Positions 50,747-60,364 of a stretch of 64,000 nucleotides of DNA are shown here, one piece after another. The notes below the pieces were generated by a model that was not told the DNA's origin, did no database searches, and was given only the letters and a program-made list of their open reading frames with translations. This DNA is from Pseudoselenomonas ruminantium (GTDB lineage Bacteria; Bacillota; Negativicutes; Selenomonadales; Selenomonadaceae). A program made the translations under genes and the position numbers. The stretch lies in contig SVCA01000002.1 of the NCBI GenBank assembly GCA_015058625.1, positions 62,001 through 126,000 on the forward strand. Reading direction: 5' to 3'. Position 1 is the first letter of the stretch. Each line of letters opens with the position of its first letter.

Positions 50747-52249
50747 ATGGCTGAATCGATTTGGTCCATCCTGCCGCCAGTTATCACCATTTTACTGGCT
50801 TTGTGGACAAAGGAAGTCTACATGTCCCTGATTATTGGTATCTTCTCCGGTGCCATGCTCTTTACGGGGGGCAACTTCTTGGAATCCACGCTGACCATGT
50901 TTAAGGTTATGGCGGACAAGGTGGGCGGCAATGTCAACATCTTGGTATTTTTGGTAATTCTTGGTATCTTAGTGGCGGCAATTACCCGCAGCGGTGCTAC
51001 CAGCGCCTATGGTGACTGGGCAGCCCGCACGATTAAGGGCAAGCGTCAGGCATCTCTCATTACGGCGCTTTTGGGGTTGGTCATCTTTATTGATGACTAT
51101 TTTAACTGTCTCACTGTTGGTACGGTTATGCGCCCGGTGACGGATAAATTTAAGATATCCCGCGCAAAGCTGGCCTACATCATCGATGCTATGGCCGCAC
51201 CTATCTGCATTATTGCGCCGGTGTCAAGTTGGGCGGCGGCTGTTGGTTCTTCTCTGCCGGAAGGCTCGGAGATTGATGGGTTCTCCCTCTTTATCCAGAC
51301 GATTCCCTTCAATCTCTATGCCTGGCTGACCTTGGTGTTCCTGTTCTTCGTCATCTGGACGGGCAAGGACTTTGGCGCAATGGCGCATGATGTCAAACGC
51401 AGCAATGAACATTTTGAGATTCCCAAGGAATATCAGGAAAGCGGCGAAGTGCACAAAGACCAGCAGGGCAATGGCAAGATTATTGATTTGATTCTGCCGC
51501 TGTTGGTGCTGATTGCCGCCTGCGTGTATGGCATGCTCTACACCGGCGGAATTCACGAGGGCAAGAGCATTGCTGAGGCCTTTGCAGATTGCGATTCTTC
51601 CAAGTCGTTGGTGTTGGGCTCCTTTTTCGCTTTCGTCTTTACGGGCCTGCTCTACCTGCCTCGCAAGGTTATTTCCTTCAATGCCTTCTGTGACAGTTTC
51701 GGCTGGGGCTTCAAGGCCATGACGCCGGCCATCTTTATTCTCTGCCTTGCCTGGACGCTTTCGGGTATTTGCAGTGACAAGTATCTGAACCTGGGCGGCT
51801 TTGTCGGTGGCATTGTCAGCGCGAATGCGACGCTTATCATGCTGCTGCCGCCGATTTTCTTCCTCGTGGCCATTGGTCTGGCCTTTGCGACCGGCACGAG
51901 CTGGGGAACTTTCGGTATTCTGATTCCTATTGCGGTTGCTGTCGTAGGTAGTGACCCGCAGATGCTGACCATCTGTGTGGCGGCTATCCTCTCCGGTGCT
52001 GTGGGCGGCGACCATGCTTCGCCGATTTCCGATACCACGATACTGGCCTCAGCCGGTGCTCAGTGTGACCATTTAGACCATGTGAGCACCCAGCTGCCTT
52101 ACGTGATGACGGTAGCCGCCTGCTCGCTTATCGGCTATGTGGTGGACGGTTTTACCGGCAATGGCTGGATGGGCTTAGGCGCGGCGCTGGCAAGCCTGCT
52201 CGCAGCGATGACGGTTATTTCCAGTAAAGTAAAATCATTAGATAAATAA
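50747..52249 (+). CDS. nhaC: NhaC-family Na+/H+ antiporter
   Basis: 500 residues with about 11-13 membrane helices. The start ILPPVITILLALWTKEVYMSL, the block LGLVIFIDDYFNCLTVGTVM, and FATGTSWGTFGILIPIAVAV and GGDHASPISDTTILASAGA toward the end are the standard NhaC family motifs, with charged residues inside helices that serve ion binding. Family members exchange Na+ for H+ or act as amine/malate-lactate antiporters, so the substrate is not certain. It has its own transcription unit, closed by a strong terminator. Confidence 0.85.
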   Translation: MAESIWSILPPVITILLALWTKEVYMSLIIGIFSGAMLFTGGNFLESTLTMFKVMADKVGGNVNILVFLVILGILVAAITRSGATSAYGDWAARTIKGKRQASLITALLGLVIFIDDYFNCLTVGTVMRPVTDKFKISRAKLAYIIDAMAAPICIIAPVSSWAAAVGSSLPEGSEIDGFSLFIQTIPFNLYAWLTLVFLFFVIWTGKDFGAMAHDVKRSNEHFEIPKEYQESGEVHKDQQGNGKIIDLILPLLVLIAACVYGMLYTGGIHEGKSIAEAFADCDSSKSLVLGSFFAFVFTGLLYLPRKVISFNAFCDSFGWGFKAMTPAIFILCLAWTLSGICSDKYLNLGGFVGGIVSANATLIMLLPPIFFLVAIGLAFATGTSWGTFGILIPIAVAVVGSDPQMLTICVAAILSGAVGGDHASPISDTTILASAGAQCDHLDHVSTQLPYVMTVAACSLIGYVVDGFTGNGWMGLGAALASLLAAMTVISSKVKSLDK

Positions 52250-52258
52250 TGTGTCAGA

Positions 52259-52293
52259 TAGCAGTGAATCTTGTCGTTCACTGCTATTTTTTT
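52259..52293 (+). terminator. Terminator of nhaC
   Basis: A perfect 10-bp stem TAGCAGTGAA/TTCACTGCTA with an 8-nt loop, followed by seven T residues. It is a classic intrinsic terminator 10 bp after the nhaC stop. Confidence 0.92.
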
Positions 52294-52327
52294 GCAGGCA
52301 GAAAAATGGAGTCATTGACAGAGTTTC

Positions 52328-52356
52328 TTGACAAATTTAATAATTTGTATTAATAT
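52328..52356 (+). promoter_or_regulatory. Sigma70-type promoter of the mut operon
   Basis: TTGACA (52328-52333), a 17-bp spacer, and TATAAT-like TAATAT (52351-52356). The predicted start is near 52363, 19 nt before the riboswitch aptamer, which fits a leader transcript beginning just before the aptamer. Confidence 0.8.
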
Positions 52357-52381
52357 TGGCATTAGATTTGAATATATTTGG

Positions 52382-52541
52382 GAACAGGTGTCCTACGGAC
52401 TTAATAGGGAATCCGGTATAAGCCGGAGCGGTCCCGCCACTGTAAGGTGGAGTCCTGCATCATTTTGTCACTGGGGTAGATAAGCGTACCTTGGGAAGGC
52501 GATGCAGGATGATGAAACCGAGCCAGGAGAACTGCCTGTTC
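52382..52541 (+). promoter_or_regulatory. Cobalamin (AdoCbl-type) riboswitch
   Basis: All main landmarks are present: P1 formed by GAACAGG (52382-52388) and CCTGTTC (52535-52541), the AGGGAATCCGGTATAAGCCGGAGC stretch, the conserved GGTCCCGCCACTGTAA core, a long P6 extension region (GTCCTGCATCA/TGATGCAGGAT...), and the B12 box GAGCCAGGAGAACTGCC. It is followed by an expression platform that ends in a terminator at 52666-52706 before the mutA start. By the usual rule, adenosylcobalamin binding would reduce expression. Confidence 0.95.
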
Positions 52542-52665
52542 TGACATCACCGTGACTCTGATTTCAGAGTTGTGCCTGCGAGCGATGGGTAGGGGATTGA
52601 ATCTAGCGTGGGGTATTCAGATACCGGCGGTTTTTTACCGTGGGTCTGTTTGGCACGATTATTAG

Positions 52666-52706
52666 ACGGCAATCTTTTTGCATTCGCGAAAAGGTTGCCG
52701 TTTTTT
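52666..52706 (+). terminator. Terminator of the riboswitch expression platform
   Basis: A stem ACGGCAATCTTTT/AAAAGGTTGCCGT (one G-U) with a loop of about 10 nt, then TTTTTT. It lies between the aptamer and the mutA ribosome site, so transcription of mutA requires read-through. Confidence 0.85.
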
Positions 52707-52739
52707 GTGTGTTTACCCCGAAAAAGAGGAGGCTGTGCT

Positions 52740-54914
52740 ATGAGTAACGAAACCGGTGGCGAGCTGGACCTGCAGGCCATTTTGAAAAAGGCCGAACAGC
52801 AGACAGACTTTCCCGATGTTCCCTTGGACGAGTTTACCCCGCCCACTTATGAGGAGTGGAAGGAAGCCTGTATCGCCCTCTTGAAGGGAGCCCCCTTCGA
52901 GAAGAAAATGTACACCAAAACTTATGAGGGCATCACCTTCGACCCTATGTATTTCCGTAGGGATACCGAAGACATCCTGCCCAAGGATTCTTTCCCCGGC
53001 ATGGATGATTTCCTGCGCGGGGCTCAGCCCAGCGGTTATTTGGGGAAGCCCTGGGGCATAGCGCAGGTCTGTGATGAAACCATGCCTGCTGAGAACAATG
53101 AACTCCTGCGTCATGAACAGGAGAAAGGTTCCACCATCTATCATATCAAGCTGGACAGCGCGAGCTTGAAGGCGCAGGATGTACGCACGGCAGCAGCCCC
53201 CGGGGATGAGGGCGTGTCAGTGACCACGCTGGATGATATGCACACCCTGCTGAATGGCTTGAAGCTGGATAAATATCCTCTGTATCTCTATGCCGGTGAG
53301 TCGGCACTTCCCATGTTGTCGCTGTTTGCCGGGGCCCTCAAAGCCTCTGGTCAGGATTTGGCGAAGGTGCGGGGCATCGTTGGCGCTGACCCCTTGGGGG
53401 AATTGACGGCTGTTGGCAAAAACAGCAAGGCCGTTTCGAGTCTCTATGATGAAATGGCCAAATGTGCGCAGTGGGCCGTGAAGAATGCACCGGGGCTGAA
53501 GACTGTCTTTGTGCGCAGTGATGTGTACAGCCGGGGCGGGGCCAATGATGTGCAGGAGTCGGCCTATACGCTGGCCACGGCGGTTGCCTATCTCAGGGCC
53601 ATGCTGGAACGAGGCCTGACCATTGAGGAGGCTGCAGGGCAGATTATGTTCGGCTTCTCCATGGGCGCCAACTTCTTCCTGCAGATTGCCAAACTGCGTG
53701 CTTTGCGTCCGCTTTGGGCACAGATTGTCGAGGCCTTCGGCGGAAGCCCCGAAGCCCGGCGCATGCATATTCATGCGCGTCCTGCGCTGTTCTTCAAGAC
53801 CGTCTATGACCCGTATGTCAATATGCTCCGCAATACCACGGAGATTTTCTCCGGTGTCGTGGGCGGTGTAGATTCCTTTGAAAGTTCGCCCTTTGATGAA
53901 CCCATCCGCAAGGGGGATGAATTCTCCCGCCGTATTGCGCGGAACGTGCAGATTATTCTGCAGGAGGAATTCGGCCTGTTGCAGCCCATTGACCCCGCAG
54001 GCGGTTCCTGGGCAGTAGAAACGCTCACGAAGCAGATGAAGGAAAAAATCTGGGCAGAGTTCCAGGTTATCGAGGGCAAGGGCGGCATGCTCGCCGCTTT
54101 GCAGGAAGGTTATCCGCAGAGCGAGATTGCCGCCATCCTCGCCTCCCGCTTCAAGGCTTCGGAAACCCGCAAGGACCGCATTGTAGGCAACAATATGTAT
54201 CCGAATATGACGGAAACTTTGCTCGACCCGCGGCCTGAAGATATGGCAGAGAACAAGAAACAGCGCACGGCACAGGTAGAGGAATACCTGGCGGATATGG
54301 ATGAGGCCTATAAGGCGGAAAAACTTGCTGCGCTGAAAACTGCTATGAGTGTGGAAACGGCTATAGAAGCGGCACAGGCCGGGGCAACCACGGCAGAAAT
54401 TGCTGCTGCCTTTGCCGCAGCGGCCAGTGAGGAAGTAACGGCTATTGCACCGCATCGCTGGAGTGAACGCTTTGAAGCCCTGCGCAAGACGACGGAGGAT
54501 TACAAGGCTGAGCACAATGACAATGTCAAAATCTTCCTGGCCAATATGGGGCCCATTCCGCAGCATAAGGCCAGAGCGGATTTCACCACGGGATTCCTGC
54601 AGGTTGGCGCATTTGAAGTGCTGACCAATAACGGCTTCCCCACGGTGGATGAAGCCGCACAGGCCGCCAAGGAATCCGGGGCGGATGCGGTGGTTATCTG
54701 CTCCACGGATGCAACTTATCCCGAAATCGTGCCGGAGCTGGCACCGAAACTTCATGAGGCACTGCCCAATGCTACGGTATTCCTGGCCGGGGCAGCACCG
54801 AAAGAATTGCTGGATACTTACAATGAAGCAGGCATTGATGAATATATTTCCGTCAAAGCCAACTGCTATAAAATCCTGCAGCTCCTGCAGCAGAAGAAAG
54901 GGATGATTGCATAA
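52740..54914 (+). CDS. mutA: Methylmalonyl-CoA mutase small (non-catalytic) subunit
   Basis: 724 residues from ATG 52740 (AGAGGAGG upstream; the frame is open into the riboswitch leader). The TIM-barrel half contains [20 protein letters not shown] [20 protein letters not shown], and the C-terminal half retains a flavodoxin-like fold but not the cobalamin-binding motif: where the large subunit has MGQDGHDRG, this protein has [11 protein letters not shown]. It forms the heterodimer with MutB that interconverts succinyl-CoA and methylmalonyl-CoA, the central step of the succinate-propionate pathway. It is placed directly before mutB, which starts at its last base. Confidence 0.93.
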   Translation: MSNETGGELDLQAILKKAEQQTDFPDVPLDEFTPPTYEEWKEACIALLKGAPFEKKMYTKTYEGITFDPMYFRRDTEDILPKDSFPGMDDFLRGAQPSGYLGKPWGIAQVCDETMPAENNELLRHEQEKGSTIYHIKLDSASLKAQDVRTAAAPGDEGVSVTTLDDMHTLLNGLKLDKYPLYLYAGESALPMLSLFAGALKASGQDLAKVRGIVGADPLGELTAVGKNSKAVSSLYDEMAKCAQWAVKNAPGLKTVFVRSDVYSRGGANDVQESAYTLATAVAYLRAMLERGLTIEEAAGQIMFGFSMGANFFLQIAKLRALRPLWAQIVEAFGGSPEARRMHIHARPALFFKTVYDPYVNMLRNTTEIFSGVVGGVDSFESSPFDEPIRKGDEFSRRIARNVQIILQEEFGLLQPIDPAGGSWAVETLTKQMKEKIWAEFQVIEGKGGMLAALQEGYPQSEIAAILASRFKASETRKDRIVGNNMYPNMTETLLDPRPEDMAENKKQRTAQVEEYLADMDEAYKAEKLAALKTAMSVETAIEAAQAGATTAEIAAAFAAAASEEVTAIAPHRWSERFEALRKTTEDYKAEHNDNVKIFLANMGPIPQHKARADFTTGFLQVGAFEVLTNNGFPTVDEAAQAAKESGADAVVICSTDATYPEIVPELAPKLHEALPNATVFLAGAAPKELLDTYNEAGIDEYISVKANCYKILQLLQQKKGMIA

Positions 54915-57115
54915 TGGGAACTTACCAGAATCCTGATTTTACCAATATGAGTCTGCGGGAACCAACGGGAGCCGATGTAAAGGAGTGGGAAAAACTCTTT
55001 TCGGCACAGGCTGGAGCAGACTTTGATGCCTACACCCGCCGCACGATGGAACATATTCCCGTAAAGCCGCTGTACAACCATGACGAATACGACCATATGA
55101 ACCATCTGGACTTTGCCAGCGGGATTCCGCCTTGCCTGCGTGGGCCGTATTCCACCATGTACGTGTTCCGTCCCTGGACGGTGCGCCAGTATGCCGGTTT
55201 CTCTACGGCAGAGGAATCCAATGCCTTCTACCGTCGCAATCTGGCCGCTGGTCAGAAGGGCCTGTCCATCGCCTTTGACCTGCCGACGCACCGCGGCTAT
55301 GATGCGGATAATCCGCGTGTTGTCGGTGACGTAGGTAAGGCCGGTGTGTCGGTCTGCTCCATGCTCGATATGAACATCCTGTTCTCGGGCATTCCCCTTG
55401 ACCAGATGTCCGTATCCATGACCATGAACGGTGCAGTGCTGCCGATTCTCGCCTTCTTTATCCAGTCCGGTGTCGAACAGGGTGTGGATAAGAAGATTAT
55501 GGCGGGCACGATTCAGAACGATATTCTGAAAGAGTTCATGGTGCGTAACACCTATATCTATCCGCCGGAAATGTCCATGCGTATCATCGGCGATATCTTC
55601 GAGTATACGACGAAGTACATGCCCAAGTTCAACAGCATTTCCATTTCCGGCTACCATATGCAGGAAGCCGGGGCACCTGCCGATATCGAATTGGGCTATA
55701 CGCTGGCCGATGGTCTGGAGTATATCCGCACCGGTATCAATGCCGGCCTGCCGGTGGATGCTTTTGCCAAGCGTCTGTCCTTCTTCTGGGCGATTGGCAA
55801 GAACTACTTTATGGAAGTGGCCAAGATGCGGGCGGCCCGTGTGCTCTGGGCGAAAATCGTCAAGTCCTTTGGCGCCAAGGAACCCAAGTCCATGGCCCTC
55901 AGAACCCATTGCCAGACTTCGGGATGGTCGCTTACGGCGCAGGACCCGTTCAACAATATTTCTCGTACGGCCATGGAAGCCATGGGCGCGGCACTCGGTC
56001 ATACCCAGTCTCTGCATACGAACGCGCTGGATGAGGCCATCGCCCTGCCGACCGATTTCTCCGCGCGCATTGCGCGTAATACGCAGCTCTATATTCAGGA
56101 TGAAACCAGCGTCTGCAAGATTATCGACCCCTGGGGCGGTTCCTACTATGTGGAAGCCCTCACCAACGAAATCATCCGCCGTGCCTGGGCGCATATTCAG
56201 GAAGTCGAGGCCTTGGGCGGCATGGCCAAGGCAATTTCTACGGGCCTGCCCAAGATGCGTATCGAGGAAGCCGCTGCCCGCCGTCAGGCACAGATCGACT
56301 CGGGCAACGAAACGATTGTGGGCCTGAACAAGTACCGCCTCGAAAAGGAAGACCCGCTGGAAATCCTCGCTATCGACAACACCGCCGTGCGCAATGCGCA
56401 GGTGGAACGCCTCGAAAAACTGCGGCGTGAACGCAATGAGGATGATGTGCGCCGGGCGCTCGAAGCGATTACCAAAGCTGCAGACAGCCGCGACAACGGC
56501 AACCTCTTGGAATGTGCCGTGGAGGCGGCAAGAGTTCGCGCTTCTCTTGGCGAAATCTCCGACGCTGTGGAAAAGGTTTCTGGCCGCTATCAGGCGGTTA
56601 TTCATACCATTTCGGGAGTTTATTCTTCCGAGTTTACCGACAAGACCGAGCTGGATAAGGCCCGGGCTATGGCTGATGAGTTCGAGGAACTCACGGGCCG
56701 CCGTCCTCGTATCTTCGTGGCGAAGATGGGACAGGATGGCCACGACCGCGGCCAGAAAGTTATTGCTTCGTCCTTCGCCGACATGGGCTGGGATGTTGAT
56801 GTGGGCCCGCTGTTCCAGACGCCGGAGGAAACGGCGCAGGATGCCGTCGATAACGATGTGCACATGGTGGGCTTCAGTTCACTGGCGGCGGGGCATAACA
56901 CCCTCCTGCCCCAGCTGGTGGACGAATTGAAGAAATTAGGCCGTGAGGATATCATGGTCTGCATCGGCGGCGTTATTCCTGTGCAGGATTATGACAACCT
57001 CTATCAGCATGGGGCCGTGGCTATCTTTGCTCCGGGCACCAATATTCCGGAGGCGGGCATTAAGCTCCTGACGCTGCTGATTGACCGGGCTAAGGAGGAA
57101 CTGGCCGAAGAATAA
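54914..57115 (+). CDS. mutB: Methylmalonyl-CoA mutase large (catalytic) subunit
   Basis: 733 residues. Substrate domain: [50 protein letters not shown] and [13 protein letters not shown]. The C-terminal cobalamin domain has the D-x-H-x-x-G motif in [15 protein letters not shown] (axial ligand His610), then [10 protein letters not shown] and [13 protein letters not shown]. It catalyses the radical rearrangement using adenosylcobalamin. The mutA stop and this ATG overlap (ATAATG arrangement around 54912-54916). Confidence 0.96.
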   Translation: MGTYQNPDFTNMSLREPTGADVKEWEKLFSAQAGADFDAYTRRTMEHIPVKPLYNHDEYDHMNHLDFASGIPPCLRGPYSTMYVFRPWTVRQYAGFSTAEESNAFYRRNLAAGQKGLSIAFDLPTHRGYDADNPRVVGDVGKAGVSVCSMLDMNILFSGIPLDQMSVSMTMNGAVLPILAFFIQSGVEQGVDKKIMAGTIQNDILKEFMVRNTYIYPPEMSMRIIGDIFEYTTKYMPKFNSISISGYHMQEAGAPADIELGYTLADGLEYIRTGINAGLPVDAFAKRLSFFWAIGKNYFMEVAKMRAARVLWAKIVKSFGAKEPKSMALRTHCQTSGWSLTAQDPFNNISRTAMEAMGAALGHTQSLHTNALDEAIALPTDFSARIARNTQLYIQDETSVCKIIDPWGGSYYVEALTNEIIRRAWAHIQEVEALGGMAKAISTGLPKMRIEEAAARRQAQIDSGNETIVGLNKYRLEKEDPLEILAIDNTAVRNAQVERLEKLRRERNEDDVRRALEAITKAADSRDNGNLLECAVEAARVRASLGEISDAVEKVSGRYQAVIHTISGVYSSEFTDKTELDKARAMADEFEELTGRRPRIFVAKMGQDGHDRGQKVIASSFADMGWDVDVGPLFQTPEETAQDAVDNDVHMVGFSSLAAGHNTLLPQLVDELKKLGREDIMVCIGGVIPVQDYDNLYQHGAVAIFAPGTNIPEAGIKLLTLLIDRAKEELAEE

Positions 57116-57118
57116 AGA

Positions 57119-57145
57119 TAAGCCTTCCCTTATGGGGAAGGCTTA
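57119..57145. other. Intercistronic hairpin between mutB and the GTPase gene
   Basis: A perfect 11-bp stem TAAGCCTTCCC/GGGAAGGCTTA with a 5-nt loop and no T tract, right after the mutB stop. It more likely stabilises or processes the mutAB message than terminates it. Confidence 0.6.
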
Positions 57146-57158
57146 CAAGGAGGCAATG

Positions 57159-58352
57159 ATGGAACAAAAGTATACGACATCAAAGCCAAGCTGGGTGCCG
57201 GAGGAAAAAAACGATAAATTTGCCTGCTCGGTCATGGGAGGCATCGAAGGCATCAAGGACACGACCGTGGGCAATATCAATCCCGCCCTGCAAAGCGGGA
57301 AGATGAAGCCCAAGAAGCGGCTCGTCATGTCCGAAGATGACTATGTGGACGGAGTCTTAAAAGGGGATAGGATGACTTTGTCCCGGGCCATTACCCTGAT
57401 TGAAAGCAACAGTCCCCGCCATTTTGCCAAGGCTCAGCGGGTGCTGCAGCGGCTTTTGCCCCATACGGGGCATGCCCTGCGCATTGGCATAACAGGGGTG
57501 CCCGGTGCTGGCAAAAGCACCATGATTGAGGCCTTCGGCAATATGCTCTGCGATGCCGGGCATAAGGTTGCGGTGCTGACTGTTGACCCGACAAGTTCTG
57601 TAACGAAAGGCTCCATACTGGGGGATAAGACCCGGATGGGGACCTTGTCCCGGCGGCGGGAGGCATTTATCCGGCCTTCGCCTGCGGGGGGGACGCTGGG
57701 GGGCGTTGCCCGCAAGAGCCGGGAAACCATGTTGATGTGTGAAGCGGCAGGTTATGATGTCATCATCATTGAGACTGTTGGGGTGGGCCAGTCAGAAACC
57801 ACTGTGCGGTCGATGGTGGACTTCTTCCTGCTCGTGGTGCTCACCGGTGCCGGGGATGAATTACAGGGAATCAAAAAGGGAATCATGGAACTGGCCGATG
57901 CCATTGTGGTCAACAAGGCCGATGGGGATAATCTGGTCAAGGCCAAGGTGTCGCGGGGGCAGTATGAGCGGATGCTCGAATACATCCGCCCGGCAACCCC
58001 CGGCTGGCCCACTCATGCTTATATGTGTTCGGCGATGGAAAAGACAGGCCTCAAGGAACTCTGGGAAGTCATCAAGGGCTTTCGGGAGAACACGCAAAAG
58101 AGCGGTGTCTGGAATAAGCGCCGGGACAGTCAGCTGCTCGACTGGATGCACAGCATGATTGACGAGCATCTGCACAATCTCTTCTTTGAAGACCCGGTGA
58201 TTACGGGCCGCATGCCCGAGGTCAGGGGTGCGGTGCTGGATGGCACCATTTCGCCGACGCAGGCCGTGGCCGAACTCGTGAAGCTCTTTGATGTGGAGCG
58301 GGCGGCCCATCGGCAGGTGGATATCTTCCATCCCGAACAGGAAAAGGGGTGA
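57159..58352 (+). CDS. meaB: MeaB/ArgK-family GTPase chaperone of methylmalonyl-CoA mutase
   Basis: 397 residues from ATG 57159 (AAGGAGG 5 nt upstream; ATG 57156 is also possible). G3E GTPase motifs: RIGITGVPGAGKSTMIEAFG (Walker A), VLTVDPTSSVTKGSILGDKTRM, IIIETVGVGQSE (Walker B) and VVNKADGDN (base recognition). It loads or protects adenosylcobalamin on the mutase, using GTP. Typical members have about 320-340 residues. Here the first 70 residues (a Lys- and Gly-rich stretch through SVMGGIEGIKDTTVGNINPA) are an extension I cannot assign. It is cotranscribed with mutAB. Confidence 0.92.
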   Translation: MEQKYTTSKPSWVPEEKNDKFACSVMGGIEGIKDTTVGNINPALQSGKMKPKKRLVMSEDDYVDGVLKGDRMTLSRAITLIESNSPRHFAKAQRVLQRLLPHTGHALRIGITGVPGAGKSTMIEAFGNMLCDAGHKVAVLTVDPTSSVTKGSILGDKTRMGTLSRRREAFIRPSPAGGTLGGVARKSRETMLMCEAAGYDVIIIETVGVGQSETTVRSMVDFFLLVVLTGAGDELQGIKKGIMELADAIVVNKADGDNLVKAKVSRGQYERMLEYIRPATPGWPTHAYMCSAMEKTGLKELWEVIKGFRENTQKSGVWNKRRDSQLLDWMHSMIDEHLHNLFFEDPVITGRMPEVRGAVLDGTISPTQAVAELVKLFDVERAAHRQVDIFHPEQEKG

Positions 58353-58921
58353 GTGTCGTATATACGAAGAAAATCTATTTTTCCGGCGGGGACTTCCATG
58401 AACTGCAGGAAGTATTTGCCCATGTGCCGGGAGTGGTGTCAACCTGCACAGGCTATATCAATGGGGACAGGGATACAGCCTACGCAGATGTTGCTGCAGG
58501 TGAAGTCAAAGCCTATATGGGCGTGGAAGTCACCTACAATCCCAAGAAGATGGATATTTCGCAGCTGCTGGATTTGCTCTTTGGCGTGGTGAATCCCTAT
58601 GTGCCCGATGGTCAGGGAAAGGCCCGTGGGGAGATGTACCGGGCGGGAATTTTCTACGCCTCAGCCGAAGATGAACCGCAGGTGCAGCTGCATCTGAACT
58701 TTATCGCGAATCGCGGTAAAGCGCCCGTTGTAGGCAATGCCGGACTGACGGTGAATGACCCCAACAGCAATCCCAAGCTGGCGCGAAAATTATGTGCCAT
58801 AGCGGCACCCTTGGAAAACTTTCAGCCAGCAGAGGCTGAACATCAGGATTACCTTGCACATCATCCTGAGGCAGAGACTTATATTGATTTTGACAAATTG
58901 CGTGCCTATGTGAAATTCTAG
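58349..58921 (+). CDS. MsrA-like protein with catalytic Cys replaced by Asp
   Basis: 190 residues from GTG 58349, overlapping the GTPase stop (GTGA). The MsrA fold is clear: KIYFSGGDFHELQEVFAHVPGVVSTCTGY aligns with the family's YFAGGCFWG-type start, ADVAAGEVKAYMGVEVTYNP with the GHAEAV block, QGKARGEMYRAGIFY with the QGND-G-x-QYRS-I-Y block, and PLENFQPAEAEHQDYL with the C-terminal block. The nucleophile Cys of GGCFW is Asp15 here, the Trp is His, and the Glu of GHAE is not conserved. It therefore cannot act as a normal methionine sulfoxide reductase. Its role with the mut genes is unknown. Confidence 0.8.
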   Translation: MSVVYTKKIYFSGGDFHELQEVFAHVPGVVSTCTGYINGDRDTAYADVAAGEVKAYMGVEVTYNPKKMDISQLLDLLFGVVNPYVPDGQGKARGEMYRAGIFYASAEDEPQVQLHLNFIANRGKAPVVGNAGLTVNDPNSNPKLARKLCAIAAPLENFQPAEAEHQDYLAHHPEAETYIDFDKLRAYVKF

Positions 58922-58929
58922 TTTTGGAG

Positions 58930-58973
58930 AAACAGATGGTGAAAGCAACCATAACTTCACCATCTGTTTTTAT
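58930..58973 (+). terminator. Terminator of the mut operon
   Basis: A perfect 14-bp stem AAACAGATGGTGAA/TTCACCATCTGTTT with a 12-nt loop, followed by TTTATTTTAT. It starts 9 bp after the MsrA-like stop. Confidence 0.88.
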
Positions 58974-58978
58974 TTTAT

Positions 58979-58990
58979 CCCCCTAGGGGG
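58979..58990. promoter_or_regulatory. CCCCCTAGGGGG palindrome upstream of the SLH porin
   Basis: A perfect 12-bp palindrome in the context AT-CCCCCTAGGGGG-CTTA, 81 bp before the porin start. The same context recurs at 60355 before the ABC transporter operon. G/C tracts flanked by A/T are typical of operators of the CsoR/RcnR family of metal-sensing repressors. Further downstream, ATAGTATG (59006-59013) and CATACTAT (59037-59044) form another inverted repeat. Confidence 0.55.
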
Positions 58991-59071
58991 CTTATTATCG
59001 GAAAGATAGTATGGTATTCTTAATGAGTATCTTTTTCATACTATACAACATACTAAAGGAGATGATTTTTT

Positions 59072-60310
59072 TTGAACAAAAAAATGGCAGCTATGATGGT
59101 GATGGCAGGAATTATGGGAACCTCTGCATCAGCAATGGCCGCGGCCAATCCCTTTTCGGATGTTCCAGCAGATCATTGGGCTTATGATGCCGTAGTGAAA
59201 CTTGCAGCAGATGGAGTTATCGAAGGTTATGGTGATGGTGCTTTTAAGGGCAATCGCAACATAACCCGCTATGAAATGGCGCAGATGGTGGCCAAAGCCA
59301 TGGCTAAAAATACTGCCGGTGCTGATAAAGCAATCGTGGACAAATTAGCAGCAGAATTTGCTGAGGAGTTAAATAATCTCGGCGTGCGGGTTTCTAATTT
59401 GGAACGGAATGCCGACATGCTGAAATGGACCGGGGAATTGCGCTATATTTTCCAGCGGACTAACAATGAAGGTGCGGCAGATAAGAGCCACAATCGTGCA
59501 GAACTGCGTCTGTTCCCGACTGCTGAAGTAAATGACCATTGGCATGTTAAAGCGCGTATTACCGCCCGCAATGACATGAAGAATGATACTACTACGAATG
59601 CAACCTTGACCTATATTTATGCAGAGGGCGCGTACAAAAACTTCACGTTTGCCGCAGGTAAGATGCCACTTAACAGTACCAATGATGAAGGCTTGGTTGT
59701 GGAGGACTTCTTCTCAGGGGTACAGCTGACATTTGGCAAAAAACTGCAAACGGTGTTGGAATACGGACGCTGGAATTTGGAAAATTCCACGGTTGGGGCA
59801 AATAAAGCTGCGGATTATCAGGGCATACAGTTTAACTACAATTCCGGCAAAGTTTTTGCTGGCTTAGGTTATCGCCATTTGTCCTCGGATAGTTTCAAAG
59901 GAACTACAGGCGTAAGTGCCAATGAGGATAACTTTAACATCTGGTCCGCTGGTGTCAACTATCGGTTTGACAAGAATTTCAGTCTGGCAGGAGCTTATGC
60001 ACAAAACTCCAACGCTGATAATTATGCAAAGGCTGGCAACATTTGCCTGAACTACAAGGGGATTAATCGCAAAAATCCCGGCACCTGGGGCGCTTATGCG
60101 GCTTATCGTTATATCGGGCAGAATGCCAGCCTGGCAGCCACTTATAATACGATTGCCTTTGGCGATACCAACCGCAAAGGCTGGGAAATCGGAGCATCTT
60201 ATGTTCCCTTTAAGAATGTGACGACGGATATAGCTTACTTCCATGGAAAACAATTGTTAGATGGCAAAGATAGTAACACGCTCTTTGCGCGTGCCCGCTT
60301 CATATTCTGA
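59072..60310 (+). CDS. SLH-domain outer-membrane porin (OmpM-like)
   Basis: 412 residues from TTG 59072 (AAAGGAG upstream). Signal peptide of about 24 residues (MAGIMGTSASAMAAA), one SLH domain (about 25-85; NPFSDVPADHWAYDAVVKLAADGVIEGYG and ITRYEMAQMVAKAM), a short coiled coil (about 95-120; LAAEFAEELNNLGVRVSNLERN), then a beta-barrel made of alternating strands and ending ARFIF. The SLH domain binds polyamine-modified peptidoglycan and tethers the outer membrane, as in Selenomonas and Veillonella. It is an outer-membrane channel, and the shared palindrome suggests a role in metal uptake. Confidence 0.88.
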   Translation: MNKKMAAMMVMAGIMGTSASAMAAANPFSDVPADHWAYDAVVKLAADGVIEGYGDGAFKGNRNITRYEMAQMVAKAMAKNTAGADKAIVDKLAAEFAEELNNLGVRVSNLERNADMLKWTGELRYIFQRTNNEGAADKSHNRAELRLFPTAEVNDHWHVKARITARNDMKNDTTTNATLTYIYAEGAYKNFTFAAGKMPLNSTNDEGLVVEDFFSGVQLTFGKKLQTVLEYGRWNLENSTVGANKAADYQGIQFNYNSGKVFAGLGYRHLSSDSFKGTTGVSANEDNFNIWSAGVNYRFDKNFSLAGAYAQNSNADNYAKAGNICLNYKGINRKNPGTWGAYAAYRYIGQNASLAATYNTIAFGDTNRKGWEIGASYVPFKNVTTDIAYFHGKQLLDGKDSNTLFARARFIF

Positions 60311-60316
60311 TAACCT

Positions 60317-60344
60317 ACAGGACTGTGCATGGTCCTGTTTTTTT
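60317..60344 (+). terminator. Terminator of the SLH porin gene
   Basis: A 7-bp stem ACAGGAC/GTCCTGT with an 8-nt loop, followed by seven T residues, just after the porin stop. Confidence 0.85.
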
Positions 60345-60354
60345 GCATTATAAT

Positions 60355-60364
60355 CCCCTAGGGG
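60355..60364. promoter_or_regulatory. CCCCTAGGGG palindrome upstream of the ABC transporter operon
   Basis: AT-CCCCTAGGGGGG-CTTA, 69 bp before the first permease start. It is the same core, flanks and orientation as the site at 58979-58990. It is probably the operator of the same metal-responsive repressor. Confidence 0.55.

Noticed and set aside
54866..56863. 665-codon - strand frame opposite mutB, and a 512-codon frame opposite mutA (53217-54755)
   Set aside because: Shadow frames of strongly conserved genes; no family motifs, no plausible promoter or ribosome site.
59006..59044. ATAGTATG...CATACTAT upstream of the porin as a NikR operator
   Set aside because: The E. coli-type operator has GTATGA-N16-TCATAC; here the gap between comparable half-sites is about 21 bp and the half-sites differ, so I only note it as an inverted repeat.
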